This document shows positions 1 to 7,788 of a stretch of DNA of 64,000 nt, one piece after another. This DNA is from Mycobacterium paragordonae (GTDB lineage: Bacteria; Actinomycetota; Actinomycetes; Mycobacteriales; Mycobacteriaceae), in assembly GCF_003614435.1 (NCBI RefSeq), contig NZ_CP025546.1:5642001-5706000 (forward strand). The letters run 5' to 3'. The position numbers and the translations under genes are program-made. Numbering within the stretch: the stretch's first letter is position 1; every line of letters starts with the position of its first letter. The notes under the pieces were generated by a model, which ran no database searches, was not told where the DNA came from, and saw nothing but the letters and a program-made list of their open reading frames with translations.

Positions 1-1
1 A

Positions 2-883
2 CTAGGCCGGGGCGGCGATTCCAGGCTCGCCGAGCACGCCGGAACCGCCGGCTGCACTGTGACCGAAAAGTCCGACGCCGCGCCCGTCGGGGGCGAACAA
101 GCTGTCTCCGCCGCGAAGTGAGTGACCGGCGACGGGAGCGCCGTCACCGTAGAGCCAGCCGCTGCGGTCGCCTTCAGCTACTACCCCACTGGGTTCGGCG
201 TGCGGCACGTGGGCAGGGCTGGCTGCGTGCCCTTCACTGGCGCCCTTGGCAGGCTGCGCGGCGGCCTGGCCGTTCGCGGCGGCGAGACCGGCGCCGCCGA
301 AGAAGCCGGGGACGAATGGTTGCGCCGCACCGGCCGCCGCCACCGACCCGTCGACAGGCGCGGCTGCGGCCTGACTGCTCAATGCGCCCACACCGCCGCC
401 GCCGCCGCTGCCGAAAAGGCCCGCGGCGCTGGCGGGCGCCAGAGCCGTGGCAGCGCGGGTGCCGAATAGCGACGCACCGTGGGCAGCGCCCACGGCGGCA
501 CCGACCCGGTTGGCTGCGCCGGCGTTCATCGACTGTGCGGCGGCGGCCGTAGCGACAGCCACATCAGCGGACGGCGCCGCGCCCTGCTGCATCGGCGTCG
601 CGTTGGCCGCTTCGGCACCTGCGTACAGATTGGCGCCGGCGCTCATGAGTTGAACGAACTGCTCGTGGAACATCGCCGCCTGGGCGCTCAGCTGTTGGTA
701 GGCCTGGGCATGCGCGCCGAACATCGCCGCGATCAACGCCGATACGTCGTCAGCCCCAGCCGCCATGACAGCGGATGTGGGCGCCGCAGCCGCCGCGCTG
801 GCCGCGTTGATCGTGGAACCAATGCTCGCCAAATCCGAGGCCGCTGCGGCAACCCACTCAGGACTGGCGAACACATACGACAT
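2..883 (-). CDS. PE family protein with Ala/Pro/Gly-rich tail
   Basis: This 293-residue protein opens with a PE domain (about residues 1-100, MSYVFASPEWV, an early PE variant). It contains the YxxxE secretion signal (YAGAE) used by PE proteins for type VII (ESX) export. The C-terminal 190 residues are low-complexity Ala/Gly/Pro sequence without the GGxGG triplets of a PGRS domain. The stop codon is complete at positions 2-4. An AAAGG ribosome site precedes the ATG by about 7 nt. It lies 126 nt downstream of a PE_PGRS gene on the same strand, so the two may share a transcript. Molecular function is unknown; cell-surface or secreted location is inferred from the family. Confidence 0.85.
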   Translation of the reverse strand: MSYVFASPEWVAAAASDLASIGSTINAASAAAAAPTSAVMAAGADDVSALIAAMFGAHAQAYQQLSAQAAMFHEQFVQLMSAGANLYAGAEAANATPMQQGAAPSADVAVATAAAAQSMNAGAANRVGAAVGAAHGASLFGTRAATALAPASAAGLFGSGGGGGVGALSSQAAAAPVDGSVAAAGAAQPFVPGFFGGAGLAAANGQAAAQPAKGASEGHAASPAHVPHAEPSGVVAEGDRSGWLYGDGAPVAGHSLRGGDSLFAPDGRGVGLFGHSAAGGSGVLGEPGIAAPA

Positions 884-1009
884 TCGGCAACCTTTCCCGA
901 CCAGTGCTGCGAAGTACTTATCACGTGTTTAGCACGTGGAATCGAATCGTAGCGTGGGAATGGGCACCCGGAGCGCACGTTCTTTTTGCCGATGCGCCCC
1001 GAAGCAACG

Positions 1010-2707
1010 TCAGAGGGTCAGTCCGGGGGTGCCGGCCTTGCCCAGAACCCCGCCGTCACCGGCCGGGCCGGGGTCGCCGGGACCGTGCGTGTTGCCGCCG
1101 TTGCCCCCGTTACCGATGAAAGTGGCACTGCCACCACCGCCGCCGTCGCCGCCGAAGGCGCCGTTCAGACCGCCGTCACCGCCATTGCCACCGTTGCCGA
1201 ACAACAGCCCGCCGTTACCTCCGAAACCGCCCAAGCCGCCGGCCTGACCTTTGTCCGGATCCTGGCTGACGCCGGCATTGCCGGCCTGGCCGCCGTTCCC
1301 GCCGTTGCCGAACACTTTGGCGTCGGCACCGAGTCCGGCGTTACCTCCCTGGCCGGCCCAGCCGTAGGCGACGTGCGGGCTCGGTTGCGCCACGTTGCCA
1401 TGGCCCGCGATACCACCGGTACCACCGTTGCCGCCCGCGCCGCCGTTGCCGAACACCCCGGATTCGCCACCCGCGCCGCCCCAGCCGCCGGCGCCGCCGT
1501 TGCCGGAAGTGTTCAAGATGAACGCGTCACCCATATTCCCCCCGTTTCCACCGCTACCGGCGTTGCCACCGACACCACCGTCACCCCAGATCAGGCCGCC
1601 GGTGCCGCCCTGGCCGCCCCAGCCGCCGCCGCCTCCGTCGCCGCCACTGTTGGAGCCGGACAGGCCGTTGGCGCCGGTGCCACCGTGGCCACCGGCTCCG
1701 CCGTGGCCGAAGAACCCGGCGTTGCCACCGGTGCCACCGGTGCCAGACGACCCGCCGTTGGCGCCTCCGTAGGCAGCCTGGTTGATGTAGCCGCCACCAT
1801 CACCGCTGTTGCCGCCGGCGCCGCCGTTGCCGTACAACCAGCCGGCCTGGCCGCCATCGCCGCCGTTGCCGCCGAAACCGCCGGTGCCCTCCTGGCCGAA
1901 TCCCGGATTGGGGCCGATGCTGCTGGTGCCCTGGCCCCCACCGCCGCCGGTGCCGCCGGTTCCGCCGTCGCCGAACAGCAACCCGCCGCGCCCACCGAAG
2001 CCCCCGTTGCCGCCGGTGCCGCCGATCTGCCCCACGGCCTGTGCGCCGAACGGGATCGTGGCGTTGCCGCCGAGCCCGCCCGCTGCGCCGGTTCCGCCGG
2101 TACCCCAGATCCAGCCGCCGTTCCCGCCGTTGCCGCCGTTGCCGCCGCTGCCGCCGCCCAGGCCCGAGCCGCCGGGGGTCACGCCCGCCCCGCCTGCTCC
2201 GCCGCTGCCACCGTTGCCGAACAGGGCCGCGGATCCCCCGTTGCCGCCGCTTTGGCCCGCGGCGCCGGCCGCTCCGTTGCCGCCGTTGCCGAACAGCCAG
2301 CCGCCGTCACCGCCGTTACCGCCGGGGGTGGTCGCGTCGGCGCCATTGCCGATCAACGGTCGCCCGGTGAGCGCGACGAACGGATCGGTGGTGGCCGCGG
2401 CCGCGAGTGCCTGCAGCGGCGCTGCGTTGAGCGCCTCAGCCGCGGCGTACTGGTTTGCGCCCGCGCTCATCAGCGCCACGAACTGCTGGTGAAACGCGGC
2501 GGCCTGGGCGCTGACGAATTGGTAGGCCTGCGCGTGGGAACCGAACAGCGTGGCTATCGCCGCCGAGACCTCGTCGGCGCCGGCGGCCAGGATCGCGGAG
2601 GTCGGCAACGCCGCCGCCGAGTTCGCCGAACTGATCGCCGCGCAGATACCGGACAGATCGTCGGCCGCCGCCAATACATATGCGGGAGTTGCGAAAACCC
2701 ACGACAT
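1010..2707 (-). CDS. PE_PGRS family protein
   Basis: A 565-residue PE_PGRS protein. The PE domain occupies roughly residues 1-100 (MSWVFATPAYV) with the YxxxE export signal (YAAAE). It is followed by the GRPLIGNG linker typical of PE_PGRS proteins, then a long GGxGGx repeat domain to the end. The ATG at 2707 is chosen over 2713 and over upstream starts because a GGAGG sits 8 nt before it. The PGRS domain is thought to bind calcium or anchor in the mycomembrane, but the function of this member is unknown. It lies downstream of cobF on the same strand with a 125-nt gap. A long reading frame on the opposite strand is a codon-bias shadow. Confidence 0.9.
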   Translation of the reverse strand: MSWVFATPAYVLAAADDLSGICAAISSANSAAALPTSAILAAGADEVSAAIATLFGSHAQAYQFVSAQAAAFHQQFVALMSAGANQYAAAEALNAAPLQALAAAATTDPFVALTGRPLIGNGADATTPGGNGGDGGWLFGNGGNGAAGAAGQSGGNGGSAALFGNGGSGGAGGAGVTPGGSGLGGGSGGNGGNGGNGGWIWGTGGTGAAGGLGGNATIPFGAQAVGQIGGTGGNGGFGGRGGLLFGDGGTGGTGGGGGQGTSSIGPNPGFGQEGTGGFGGNGGDGGQAGWLYGNGGAGGNSGDGGGYINQAAYGGANGGSSGTGGTGGNAGFFGHGGAGGHGGTGANGLSGSNSGGDGGGGGWGGQGGTGGLIWGDGGVGGNAGSGGNGGNMGDAFILNTSGNGGAGGWGGAGGESGVFGNGGAGGNGGTGGIAGHGNVAQPSPHVAYGWAGQGGNAGLGADAKVFGNGGNGGQAGNAGVSQDPDKGQAGGLGGFGGNGGLLFGNGGNGGDGGLNGAFGGDGGGGGSATFIGNGGNGGNTHGPGDPGPAGDGGVLGKAGTPGLTL

Positions 2708-2832
2708 CACCATCACCTCCCGAACGTCGCGGCAAGGCAACCGCCACGGAGAGCCCCATGTTTGCAAACTCTCGAACGGATGTGCAATAAGGCGCTAGAA
2801 GGCCAAAACTCCTGATAGGAACCATTTTTCGA

Positions 2833-3576
2833 TCAGCCGGACGGCCACAGCAGGTAGGTGTCCATGATCCAGCCGTGCCGTGCCCGGGCCTGCGCGCGAG
2901 ACGTTGCGATCTCGGCCCCCACCGACCCGACGGTGCCCGATACCAGCAGTTCGTCGGCTGTCCCGAGGTAGGCGCCCCACCAGATCCGGGTGTCGGGCGG
3001 ACAGGACTGGAACGAACAGTCGGCGTCGAGCATCACCACGGCCGCGCCGGCCAGTCCTGCGGCGCGCAATTGACGACCGGTCGTGATCAGAACCGGCGCA
3101 CCGATGTCGTTGAGCGGAATGCGGTGCCTGGCGGTCAGTGCCTGTATCGCGGTGATCCCGGGGATGACGTCGTAGGTGAAGTCGACCTCGGCGGACACCG
3201 CGTCCAGGATGCGCAGCGTGCTGTCGTACAGCGACGGGTCACCCCAGGCCAGGAACGCGCCCACCCCGTCGGCCGGCAGTTCCGCACTGATGGCGTCCGC
3301 CCAGACCCGGGCGCGCGCCGCGTGCCAGTCGGTGACCGCCTGCCGGTAATCGCCGCCGGCGGCGCGCTGCGGGTCTTCCAGTTCGACGAACCGGTAACCC
3401 GGATCCCGGATGAACCGCTCGCAGATCTGGCGCCGCAACGCCACCAGATCGCTTTTCGCCTCGCCCTTGTCCATCGCGAAGAACACCTGCGTGTCGTTGA
3501 GCGCGTTGATCGCCTGGACGGTCACATAGTCGGGGTCGCCGGCTCCGACGCCGATGACGTGGATGTGACGGGTCAT
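2833..3576 (-). CDS. cobF: precorrin-6A synthase (deacetylating), CobF
   Basis: This 247-residue protein is a SAM-dependent tetrapyrrole methylase of the aerobic cobalamin pathway. CobF methylates precorrin-5 at C-1 and releases acetate to give precorrin-6A. The N-terminal VGAGDPDYVTVQA motif, the central WGDPSLYDST loop and PGITAIQALTARHRIPL are hallmarks of the fold. I chose the ATG at 3576 because a TAGCTT -10 hexamer ends 7 nt upstream, which fits a leaderless transcript; a TTG at 3585 is the alternative. The gene is divergent from the AurF-like gene. It is notable because, from memory, the M. tuberculosis complex has lost cobF while related species keep it. Confidence 0.9.
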   Translation of the reverse strand: MTRHIHVIGVGAGDPDYVTVQAINALNDTQVFFAMDKGEAKSDLVALRRQICERFIRDPGYRFVELEDPQRAAGGDYRQAVTDWHAARARVWADAISAELPADGVGAFLAWGDPSLYDSTLRILDAVSAEVDFTYDVIPGITAIQALTARHRIPLNDIGAPVLITTGRQLRAAGLAGAAVVMLDADCSFQSCPPDTRIWWGAYLGTADELLVSGTVGSVGAEIATSRAQARARHGWIMDTYLLWPSG

Positions 3577-3583
3577 GTCGCTC

Positions 3584-3589
3584 AAGCTA
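3584..3589 (-). promoter_or_regulatory. -10 box of cobF (leaderless)
   Basis: On the minus strand TAGCTT matches the mycobacterial TANNNT -10 hexamer and ends exactly 7 nt before the cobF ATG, so the transcript would start at or next to the start codon. No ribosome site is visible. This is an inference from spacing. Confidence 0.5.
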
Positions 3590-3622
3590 ATTGAGAATGC
3601 GAGATTTCTACCTGGGACCGCC

Positions 3623-3635
3623 GGTACCCGGTACC
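3623..3635. promoter_or_regulatory. inverted repeat GGTACC-C-GGTACC, possible operator
   Basis: A perfect 6-bp inverted repeat around one central base lies 7 bp upstream of the -35 box of the AurF-like gene and about 35 bp upstream of the cobF -10 box. It is placed to serve both divergent promoters. The regulator is unknown. Confidence 0.4.
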
Positions 3636-3642
3636 AAGGGTA

Positions 3643-3671
3643 TTGACTAGCCGGTGTGATCTGCCTAACGT
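3643..3671 (+). promoter_or_regulatory. SigA-type promoter of the AurF-like gene
   Basis: TTGACT (3643-3648) and TAACGT (3666-3671) are separated by exactly 17 bp, which matches the housekeeping sigma consensus well. The predicted start near 3678 leaves a leader of about 25 nt before the ATG at 3703. Confidence 0.7.
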
Positions 3672-3702
3672 TGGAGCTACGCGATCGAAGGGACGGTCAA
3701 CG

Positions 3703-4608
3703 ATGACCACTGCGGTGCGCCCGGGTGGGCCCAGTCGTGAAGAGTTCTCCGAGCGTCTGCTCAAGGGCTCGGTCAAGAAGTCCTACGAACCTGTCGTCGA
3801 CATCGACTGGGACGCCCCGCTGGACCCGGACAAGTTCTTCCTGCCACCGCGGCTGGTGTCGCTGTACGGCACCCCGATGTGGGACGAAATGACCCGCGAG
3901 CAACAGATCGAACTGTCCCGCCAAGAGCTCGTCAACACGCTCTCGGCCGGCATCTGGTTCGAGAACATGCTCAACCAGTCGTTGCTACGGACCATCCTGC
4001 ACGAGGATCCGACCAGCCGGTCGACGCACTACAAGCTGACCGAGCTGGGCGACGAAACCCGGCACATGGTCATGTTCGGCAAGGCGATCGAACGCATCGG
4101 CGCGAAGCCGGTGCAGCCGAAGCGCTTTCACCGCTACGTCATCAACACGCTGCCGCTGGCGTTCCAGCGTGGTTCGATGCTGTGGGTGGCCGCGCTGATC
4201 GGTGAGGAGATCTTCGACTCACTGCAGCGCCAGATGATGGACGACCCGGAGCTTCAGCCGATCATCCAGCGGCTCATGCGAATTCACGTCACCGAGGAAG
4301 CCCGCCACATTCAGTTCGCGCGAGACGGCGCGCGCAAGCGGGTGGCCGAAATGCCGCGCCTCAACCGCTGGTTCATGGCCAACATCAACGGCCTCGGCGG
4401 GTACTTCTTCAACTACCTGTTCAGCAACCCCGTCCCCTATGCGCGCACCGGGCTGGACCCGATGCGGGCCCGCCGTGCCGCTCGCACCAGCGAGCACCGC
4501 CGGGAGGTTCAGGTCGCCGGATTCGCGCCCCTGGCAGCGTTTTTGACCGAAGTAGGGCTGATGGGACGGATTGCCCGCCGGGGCTGGAAGCGCAGCAGGT
4601 TTCTGTGA
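3703..4608 (+). CDS. AurF-like diiron oxygenase family protein
   Basis: A 301-residue helical protein of the AurF (p-aminobenzoate N-oxygenase-like) diiron family. Candidate iron ligands are visible in order: Glu in GIWFENML, the ExxRH-type ELGDETRHM, Glu in LIGEEIFDSL and the TEEARHIQFAR motif. The ATG at 3703 follows an AAGGGA ribosome site and a good SigA promoter. Its stop overlaps the GTG of the next gene (GTGA at 4605-4608), so the two are translationally coupled and probably act together. The family oxidises aryl amines or related small molecules; the substrate here cannot be read from the sequence. Confidence 0.75.
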   Translation: MTTAVRPGGPSREEFSERLLKGSVKKSYEPVVDIDWDAPLDPDKFFLPPRLVSLYGTPMWDEMTREQQIELSRQELVNTLSAGIWFENMLNQSLLRTILHEDPTSRSTHYKLTELGDETRHMVMFGKAIERIGAKPVQPKRFHRYVINTLPLAFQRGSMLWVAALIGEEIFDSLQRQMMDDPELQPIIQRLMRIHVTEEARHIQFARDGARKRVAEMPRLNRWFMANINGLGGYFFNYLFSNPVPYARTGLDPMRARRAARTSEHRREVQVAGFAPLAAFLTEVGLMGRIARRGWKRSRFL

Positions 4609-5765
4609 CGCATGCGGTGATGATCGTCGGCGCGGGAACATGCGCCGACAGCGTGCGGGACGCCCTGCACGCGTCGGGAGTCGCCGGCATCGAGATCCGC
4701 GAGGACGTGCATCGTGCGGTGTTCGACGATGACACCGACAGCTGGGTGCTGCACACCGAAGACGACGACGTCGTCCGGGCCCGGGTGGTGGTCGCCGCGC
4801 GGCCGGCGCCCATCGTCCCTTGGATACCAAATCTGGCCGGACGCAATTCCTTTCGCGGTGAATCGATTCACGCAGCACGGTGGGACGACAACTTCCATCC
4901 AGCCGGTAAACGCATCGCCGTCGTCGGAACCGACTCGTTCGCCGGCCACCGCCTGGACCGGCTTCGCGAATCGGCAAGGTCGGTAACCGTTTTCCCGCAC
5001 GCGCCGCGGCGAGTAACCATCGAGATCGAATACTGGCCGACCCGCGCCAGGCGCCGGTTGCTACGCCGCACGCGCAGCGGACCCCAGGTGGCGCCGTCCA
5101 TCGAGGCGATCACCGGCACCGGCATCCGTACCGTCGACGGCGCCGAGCACCCCGTCGACGCCATCATCTACGGCACCGGCTTCACCATCGAGGATGACCC
5201 ACCGCTGACCGGCGCCGGTGGTGTGACGCTGCGCCAGGCCTGGACTGACGGCATGGAGCCGTTCTGCGGAGTGGCCGTACGCGGGTTTCCCAACTATTTC
5301 TTCGTCGCGGGCCCGGACGAAGGAGCCCAGGCGCGCTACATCGCGCAGTGCGTGGCGTTGATGCACCGCGGCGGCAGTCGCCGCATCGAGGTGCGCCACA
5401 GCAGCCAGCAGGTGTACAACGAACGTTCCCAACTCGCTCCGGTTCCACCACCACCGGCGGCATCGGCGTTCGACCTTTCGTCCCACGCGCCGGACTACGA
5501 AGACACCTACGACGGCGAGGCGACACTCGAGATCGGCGGCACCCGCCATCCGGTACGCGTGCGACTGGTCGGGCACCTGGACCCGCTCGACGGCAATTAC
5601 CACTGGCAGGGGACCGTCTTCGACGCCGCGGAACTCTCTCGCGAGCGGGTCGGCACCTTGTCGGTGGGACAGCACAGCGCGCCGGCCCGCATCGTCGAGC
5701 GGACGCCCTGGGGCACGCATTCGGTCGCCGGAGTCGGTGCGCCGCCCTACGCCCGACACCGCTGA
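4605..5765 (+). CDS. flavin-containing monooxygenase-like protein with DUF4873 tail
   Basis: A 386-residue protein. The N-terminal half resembles flavin monooxygenases, with a dinucleotide-binding VMIVGAGTCADS at the start, a second Rossmann-like RIAVVGTDSFAGHRL near residue 105 and the IIYGTGFTI motif near residue 190. The C-terminal part from about residue 290 (YEDTYDGEATLEIGGT...) matches DUF4873, which is found fused to such monooxygenases in actinobacteria. The GTG start overlaps the stop of the AurF-like gene. It corresponds to Rv0943c by position (recalled). The Rossmann motifs are slightly degenerate, since the first lacks a third glycine, so catalytic competence is unproven. Confidence 0.7.
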   Translation: MTHAVMIVGAGTCADSVRDALHASGVAGIEIREDVHRAVFDDDTDSWVLHTEDDDVVRARVVVAARPAPIVPWIPNLAGRNSFRGESIHAARWDDNFHPAGKRIAVVGTDSFAGHRLDRLRESARSVTVFPHAPRRVTIEIEYWPTRARRRLLRRTRSGPQVAPSIEAITGTGIRTVDGAEHPVDAIIYGTGFTIEDDPPLTGAGGVTLRQAWTDGMEPFCGVAVRGFPNYFFVAGPDEGAQARYIAQCVALMHRGGSRRIEVRHSSQQVYNERSQLAPVPPPPAASAFDLSSHAPDYEDTYDGEATLEIGGTRHPVRVRLVGHLDPLDGNYHWQGTVFDAAELSRERVGTLSVGQHSAPARIVERTPWGTHSVAGVGAPPYARHR

Positions 5766-5830
5766 CGGCCGAAAATTGCCGCACCGGTCCCACTCCGGGT
5801 GCCGTTAGGCTGGAATCCGGCCGATTTGCA

Positions 5831-5856
5831 GGTTGACCGCGCGCGCTGAGTGGGTA
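5831..5856 (+). promoter_or_regulatory. possible SigF-type promoter
   Basis: GGTTG (5831-5835) and GGGTA (5852-5856) are separated by 16 bp. The mycobacterial SigF consensus, from memory, is GGTTT-N15-17-GGGTA. A predicted start near 5864 would give a 200-nt leader. The link is plausible because the downstream gene has anti-sigma-regulator domains. Confidence 0.4.
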
Positions 5857-6005
5857 ATACCCCTTTGTGGTCCATCGCGCGGCACTTGGCAGAACGGCGG
5901 AAACGGCATGTGCGGCGTGGTGAAAGTTGGCGTATCGCGGCGGCCCGGCCCCCTCCCCGGGCTTCGCCGACGGCGCCGCACTTTCGCAAAACGGTGCGCT
6001 TGCCC

Positions 6006-6019
6006 GAAGATAGATCTTC
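6006..6019. promoter_or_regulatory. inverted repeat GAAGATagATCTTC
   Basis: A perfect 6-bp inverted repeat with a 2-bp centre lies 44 bp before the short upstream reading frame. It could be an operator. The 2-nt loop makes an RNA hairpin less likely. Confidence 0.35.
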
Positions 6020-6062
6020 TTGGCGGCGTTTGACGACGGGGCAGAGGTTCGAGGAGCGGGAC

Positions 6063-6101
6063 ATGGAACCGGACGACACGAGCGGACTGGCGTCCCGATG
6101 A
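6063..6101 (+). CDS. 12-codon upstream reading frame coupled to STAS gene
   Basis: The frame encodes MEPDDTSGLASR. A GAGGAG ribosome site lies 6 nt before its ATG, stronger than anything in front of the downstream gene. Its TGA overlaps the ATG of the STAS/HATPase gene (ATGA, 6098-6101). It may be a leader peptide that drives coupled translation. No homologue is known to me. Confidence 0.4.
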   Translation: MEPDDTSGLASR

Positions 6102-6862
6102 GCGCGGTCGCCAAGTCCTCCAGCTCGCTGGCTCTGGCATCGCGGACCGAGGATTCGGTGGTCGTGCTGACGGCCGAAGGTGTGCTGGACGTCAAGAACT
6201 CCGCCGAGCTGCGCGACGGTATCACCAAGGCGACTCTTGACGTGCCCGCCGCCGTCGTCGTTGATGTCAGCGCACTCGAGGTCCCCGACGAAGCAGCCTG
6301 GTCGGCCTTCGTGAGCGCGCGCTGGCAGTTGGACACCCGGCCCGACGTGCCGATCCTCCTGGTTTCTTCCAACCGCGCGGCCAGGGATGCGATCACCCGC
6401 TGCGGGGTCGCCCGCTTCATGCCCGTCTACCCGACCGAGAAAGGGGCGATGAAGGGTGTCGCCAAGCTCGGTCGCCGCAAACTGAAGCACGCGCAGGCGA
6501 AGCTGCCCGCCAACCTGACCAGCCTGCGCGAGTCGCGCCAGCTGGTCCGCGAATGGCTCACCACCTGGTCCAAGCCCGGGCTCATCCCGGTCGCGCTGGT
6601 GGTGGTCAACGTCTTCATCGAGAACGTGCTGGAGCACACCGGCAGCGACCCGGTGATGCGGATCGAGTGCGAAGGCCAGACCGCGACCATCGCCGTGTCC
6701 GACGCCAGCGGTGCGCCGGCGTTGCGGCTGTCCTCGCCCTCGAAGGGCATCGATGTCTCCGGGCTGGCCATCGTCGAGGCGCTGTCGCGGGCCTGGGGCA
6801 GCACTCCTACCTCATCGGGCAAGACCGTCTGGGCGGTCATCGGGCCGGAGAACCAGCTCTAA
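6098..6862 (+). CDS. STAS domain-HATPase fusion regulator (Rv0941c-like)
   Basis: A 254-residue fusion. Residues about 15-105 form a STAS domain (anti-anti-sigma type: VVVLTAEGVLDVKN, AVVVDVSALEVPDE). Residues about 145-254 look like a GHKL/RsbW-type ATPase, with an N-box-like VVNVFIENVLEHT, a G1-like IAVSDASG and a SGLAIVEALSRAWG segment. The serine that is phosphorylated in typical STAS antagonists (..DSSG..) is replaced by Glu (PDEAAW). The ATG at 6098 has little ribosome site of its own but overlaps the stop of a 12-codon upstream frame. It probably acts in a partner-switching sigma-factor pathway in the cytoplasm; the partner is not in this window. Confidence 0.65.
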   Translation: MSAVAKSSSSLALASRTEDSVVVLTAEGVLDVKNSAELRDGITKATLDVPAAVVVDVSALEVPDEAAWSAFVSARWQLDTRPDVPILLVSSNRAARDAITRCGVARFMPVYPTEKGAMKGVAKLGRRKLKHAQAKLPANLTSLRESRQLVREWLTTWSKPGLIPVALVVVNVFIENVLEHTGSDPVMRIECEGQTATIAVSDASGAPALRLSSPSKGIDVSGLAIVEALSRAWGSTPTSSGKTVWAVIGPENQL

Positions 6863-6915
6863 ACACCCACGTTCTACTGTCGGGGGATCGCCCCTTCGAC
6901 GAAAGCAGACATGAC

Positions 6916-7785
6916 GTGCGGTTCAGCTACGCCGAGTCGATGACCGACCCGGCTTTCTACATCCCGCTGGCCAAGGCGGCCGAGGCGGCCGGCTACCACA
7001 GCATGACGATCGCCGACAGTCTCGCCTACCCCTACGAGTCCGATTCGACGTACCCCTACACACCAGACGGCAACCGCGAGTTTCTCGACGGCAAGGAAAT
7101 GATCGAAACGTTCGTCCTGACAGCGGCTTTGGGCGCGGTGACGACGACGTTGCGGTTCAACTTCTTCGTCCTCAAGCTACCGGTCCGGCACCCGGCGCTG
7201 ACGGCCAAGCAGGCCGGTTCGCTCGCCGCGCTGATCGGCAACCGGGTGGGGTTGGGCGTCGGCACCAGCCCGTGGCCAGAAGACTACGAGCTGATGGGTC
7301 TGCCCTTTGCCAAGCGGGGCAAGCGAATTGACGAATGCATCGAGATCGTTCAAGGCCTGACCACCGGCGAGTATTTCGAATTCCACGGCGAGTTCTACGA
7401 CATCCCCAAGACCAAGATGAGCCCGGCACCGTCGCAGCCGATCCCGATCCTGGTGGGCGGACACGCCGACGCGGCGTTGCGCCGCGCCGCTCGTCTGGAT
7501 GGCTGGATGCACGGCGGTGGCAGCGACCCGGCGGAGCTCGACCGACTTATCGCGCGCGTCAAGCACTTTCGCGCCGAGGAGGGCAAGACCGGTCCGTTCG
7601 AGATCCACGTCATCTCCGCGGACTCCTACACCGTCGACGGCATCAAGCGCCTCGAAGACAAGGGCGTCACCGACGTCATCGTGGGCTTCCGCTGGCCCTA
7701 CATCGAAGGACCCGACCTCGAGCCGCTGGACGTCAAGATCCGCCACCTGGAGAAGTACGCCGACAAAGTGATGTCGAAAGTCTAG
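6916..7785 (+). CDS. LLM-class F420-dependent oxidoreductase (Rv0940c-like)
   Basis: A 289-residue luciferase-like TIM-barrel protein of the kind that uses coenzyme F420 in mycobacteria. Family features include RFSYAESMTDPAFYIPLAKAAEAAGY at the N-terminus, RVGLGVGTSPWPEDY near residue 110 and PIPILVGGHADAALRRAARLDGW near residue 180. I chose the GTG at 6916 because the conserved beta-1 strand starts directly after it and the resulting length matches the family (about 288 residues). It follows the STAS gene by 53 nt and converges on the enoyl-CoA hydratase gene, 3 nt away. Substrate unknown. Confidence 0.85.
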   Translation: MRFSYAESMTDPAFYIPLAKAAEAAGYHSMTIADSLAYPYESDSTYPYTPDGNREFLDGKEMIETFVLTAALGAVTTTLRFNFFVLKLPVRHPALTAKQAGSLAALIGNRVGLGVGTSPWPEDYELMGLPFAKRGKRIDECIEIVQGLTTGEYFEFHGEFYDIPKTKMSPAPSQPIPILVGGHADAALRRAARLDGWMHGGGSDPAELDRLIARVKHFRAEEGKTGPFEIHVISADSYTVDGIKRLEDKGVTDVIVGFRWPYIEGPDLEPLDVKIRHLEKYADKVMSKV

Positions 7786-7788
7786 TTC

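Larger units (their letters stand above)
5766..6097 (+). other. leader region of the STAS/HATPase gene
   Basis: This 332-nt stretch holds no convincing long gene. It contains a SigF-like promoter (5831-5856), a perfect GAAGAT/ATCTTC inverted repeat (6006-6019) and a 12-codon upstream reading frame (6063-6101). Confidence 0.5.
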
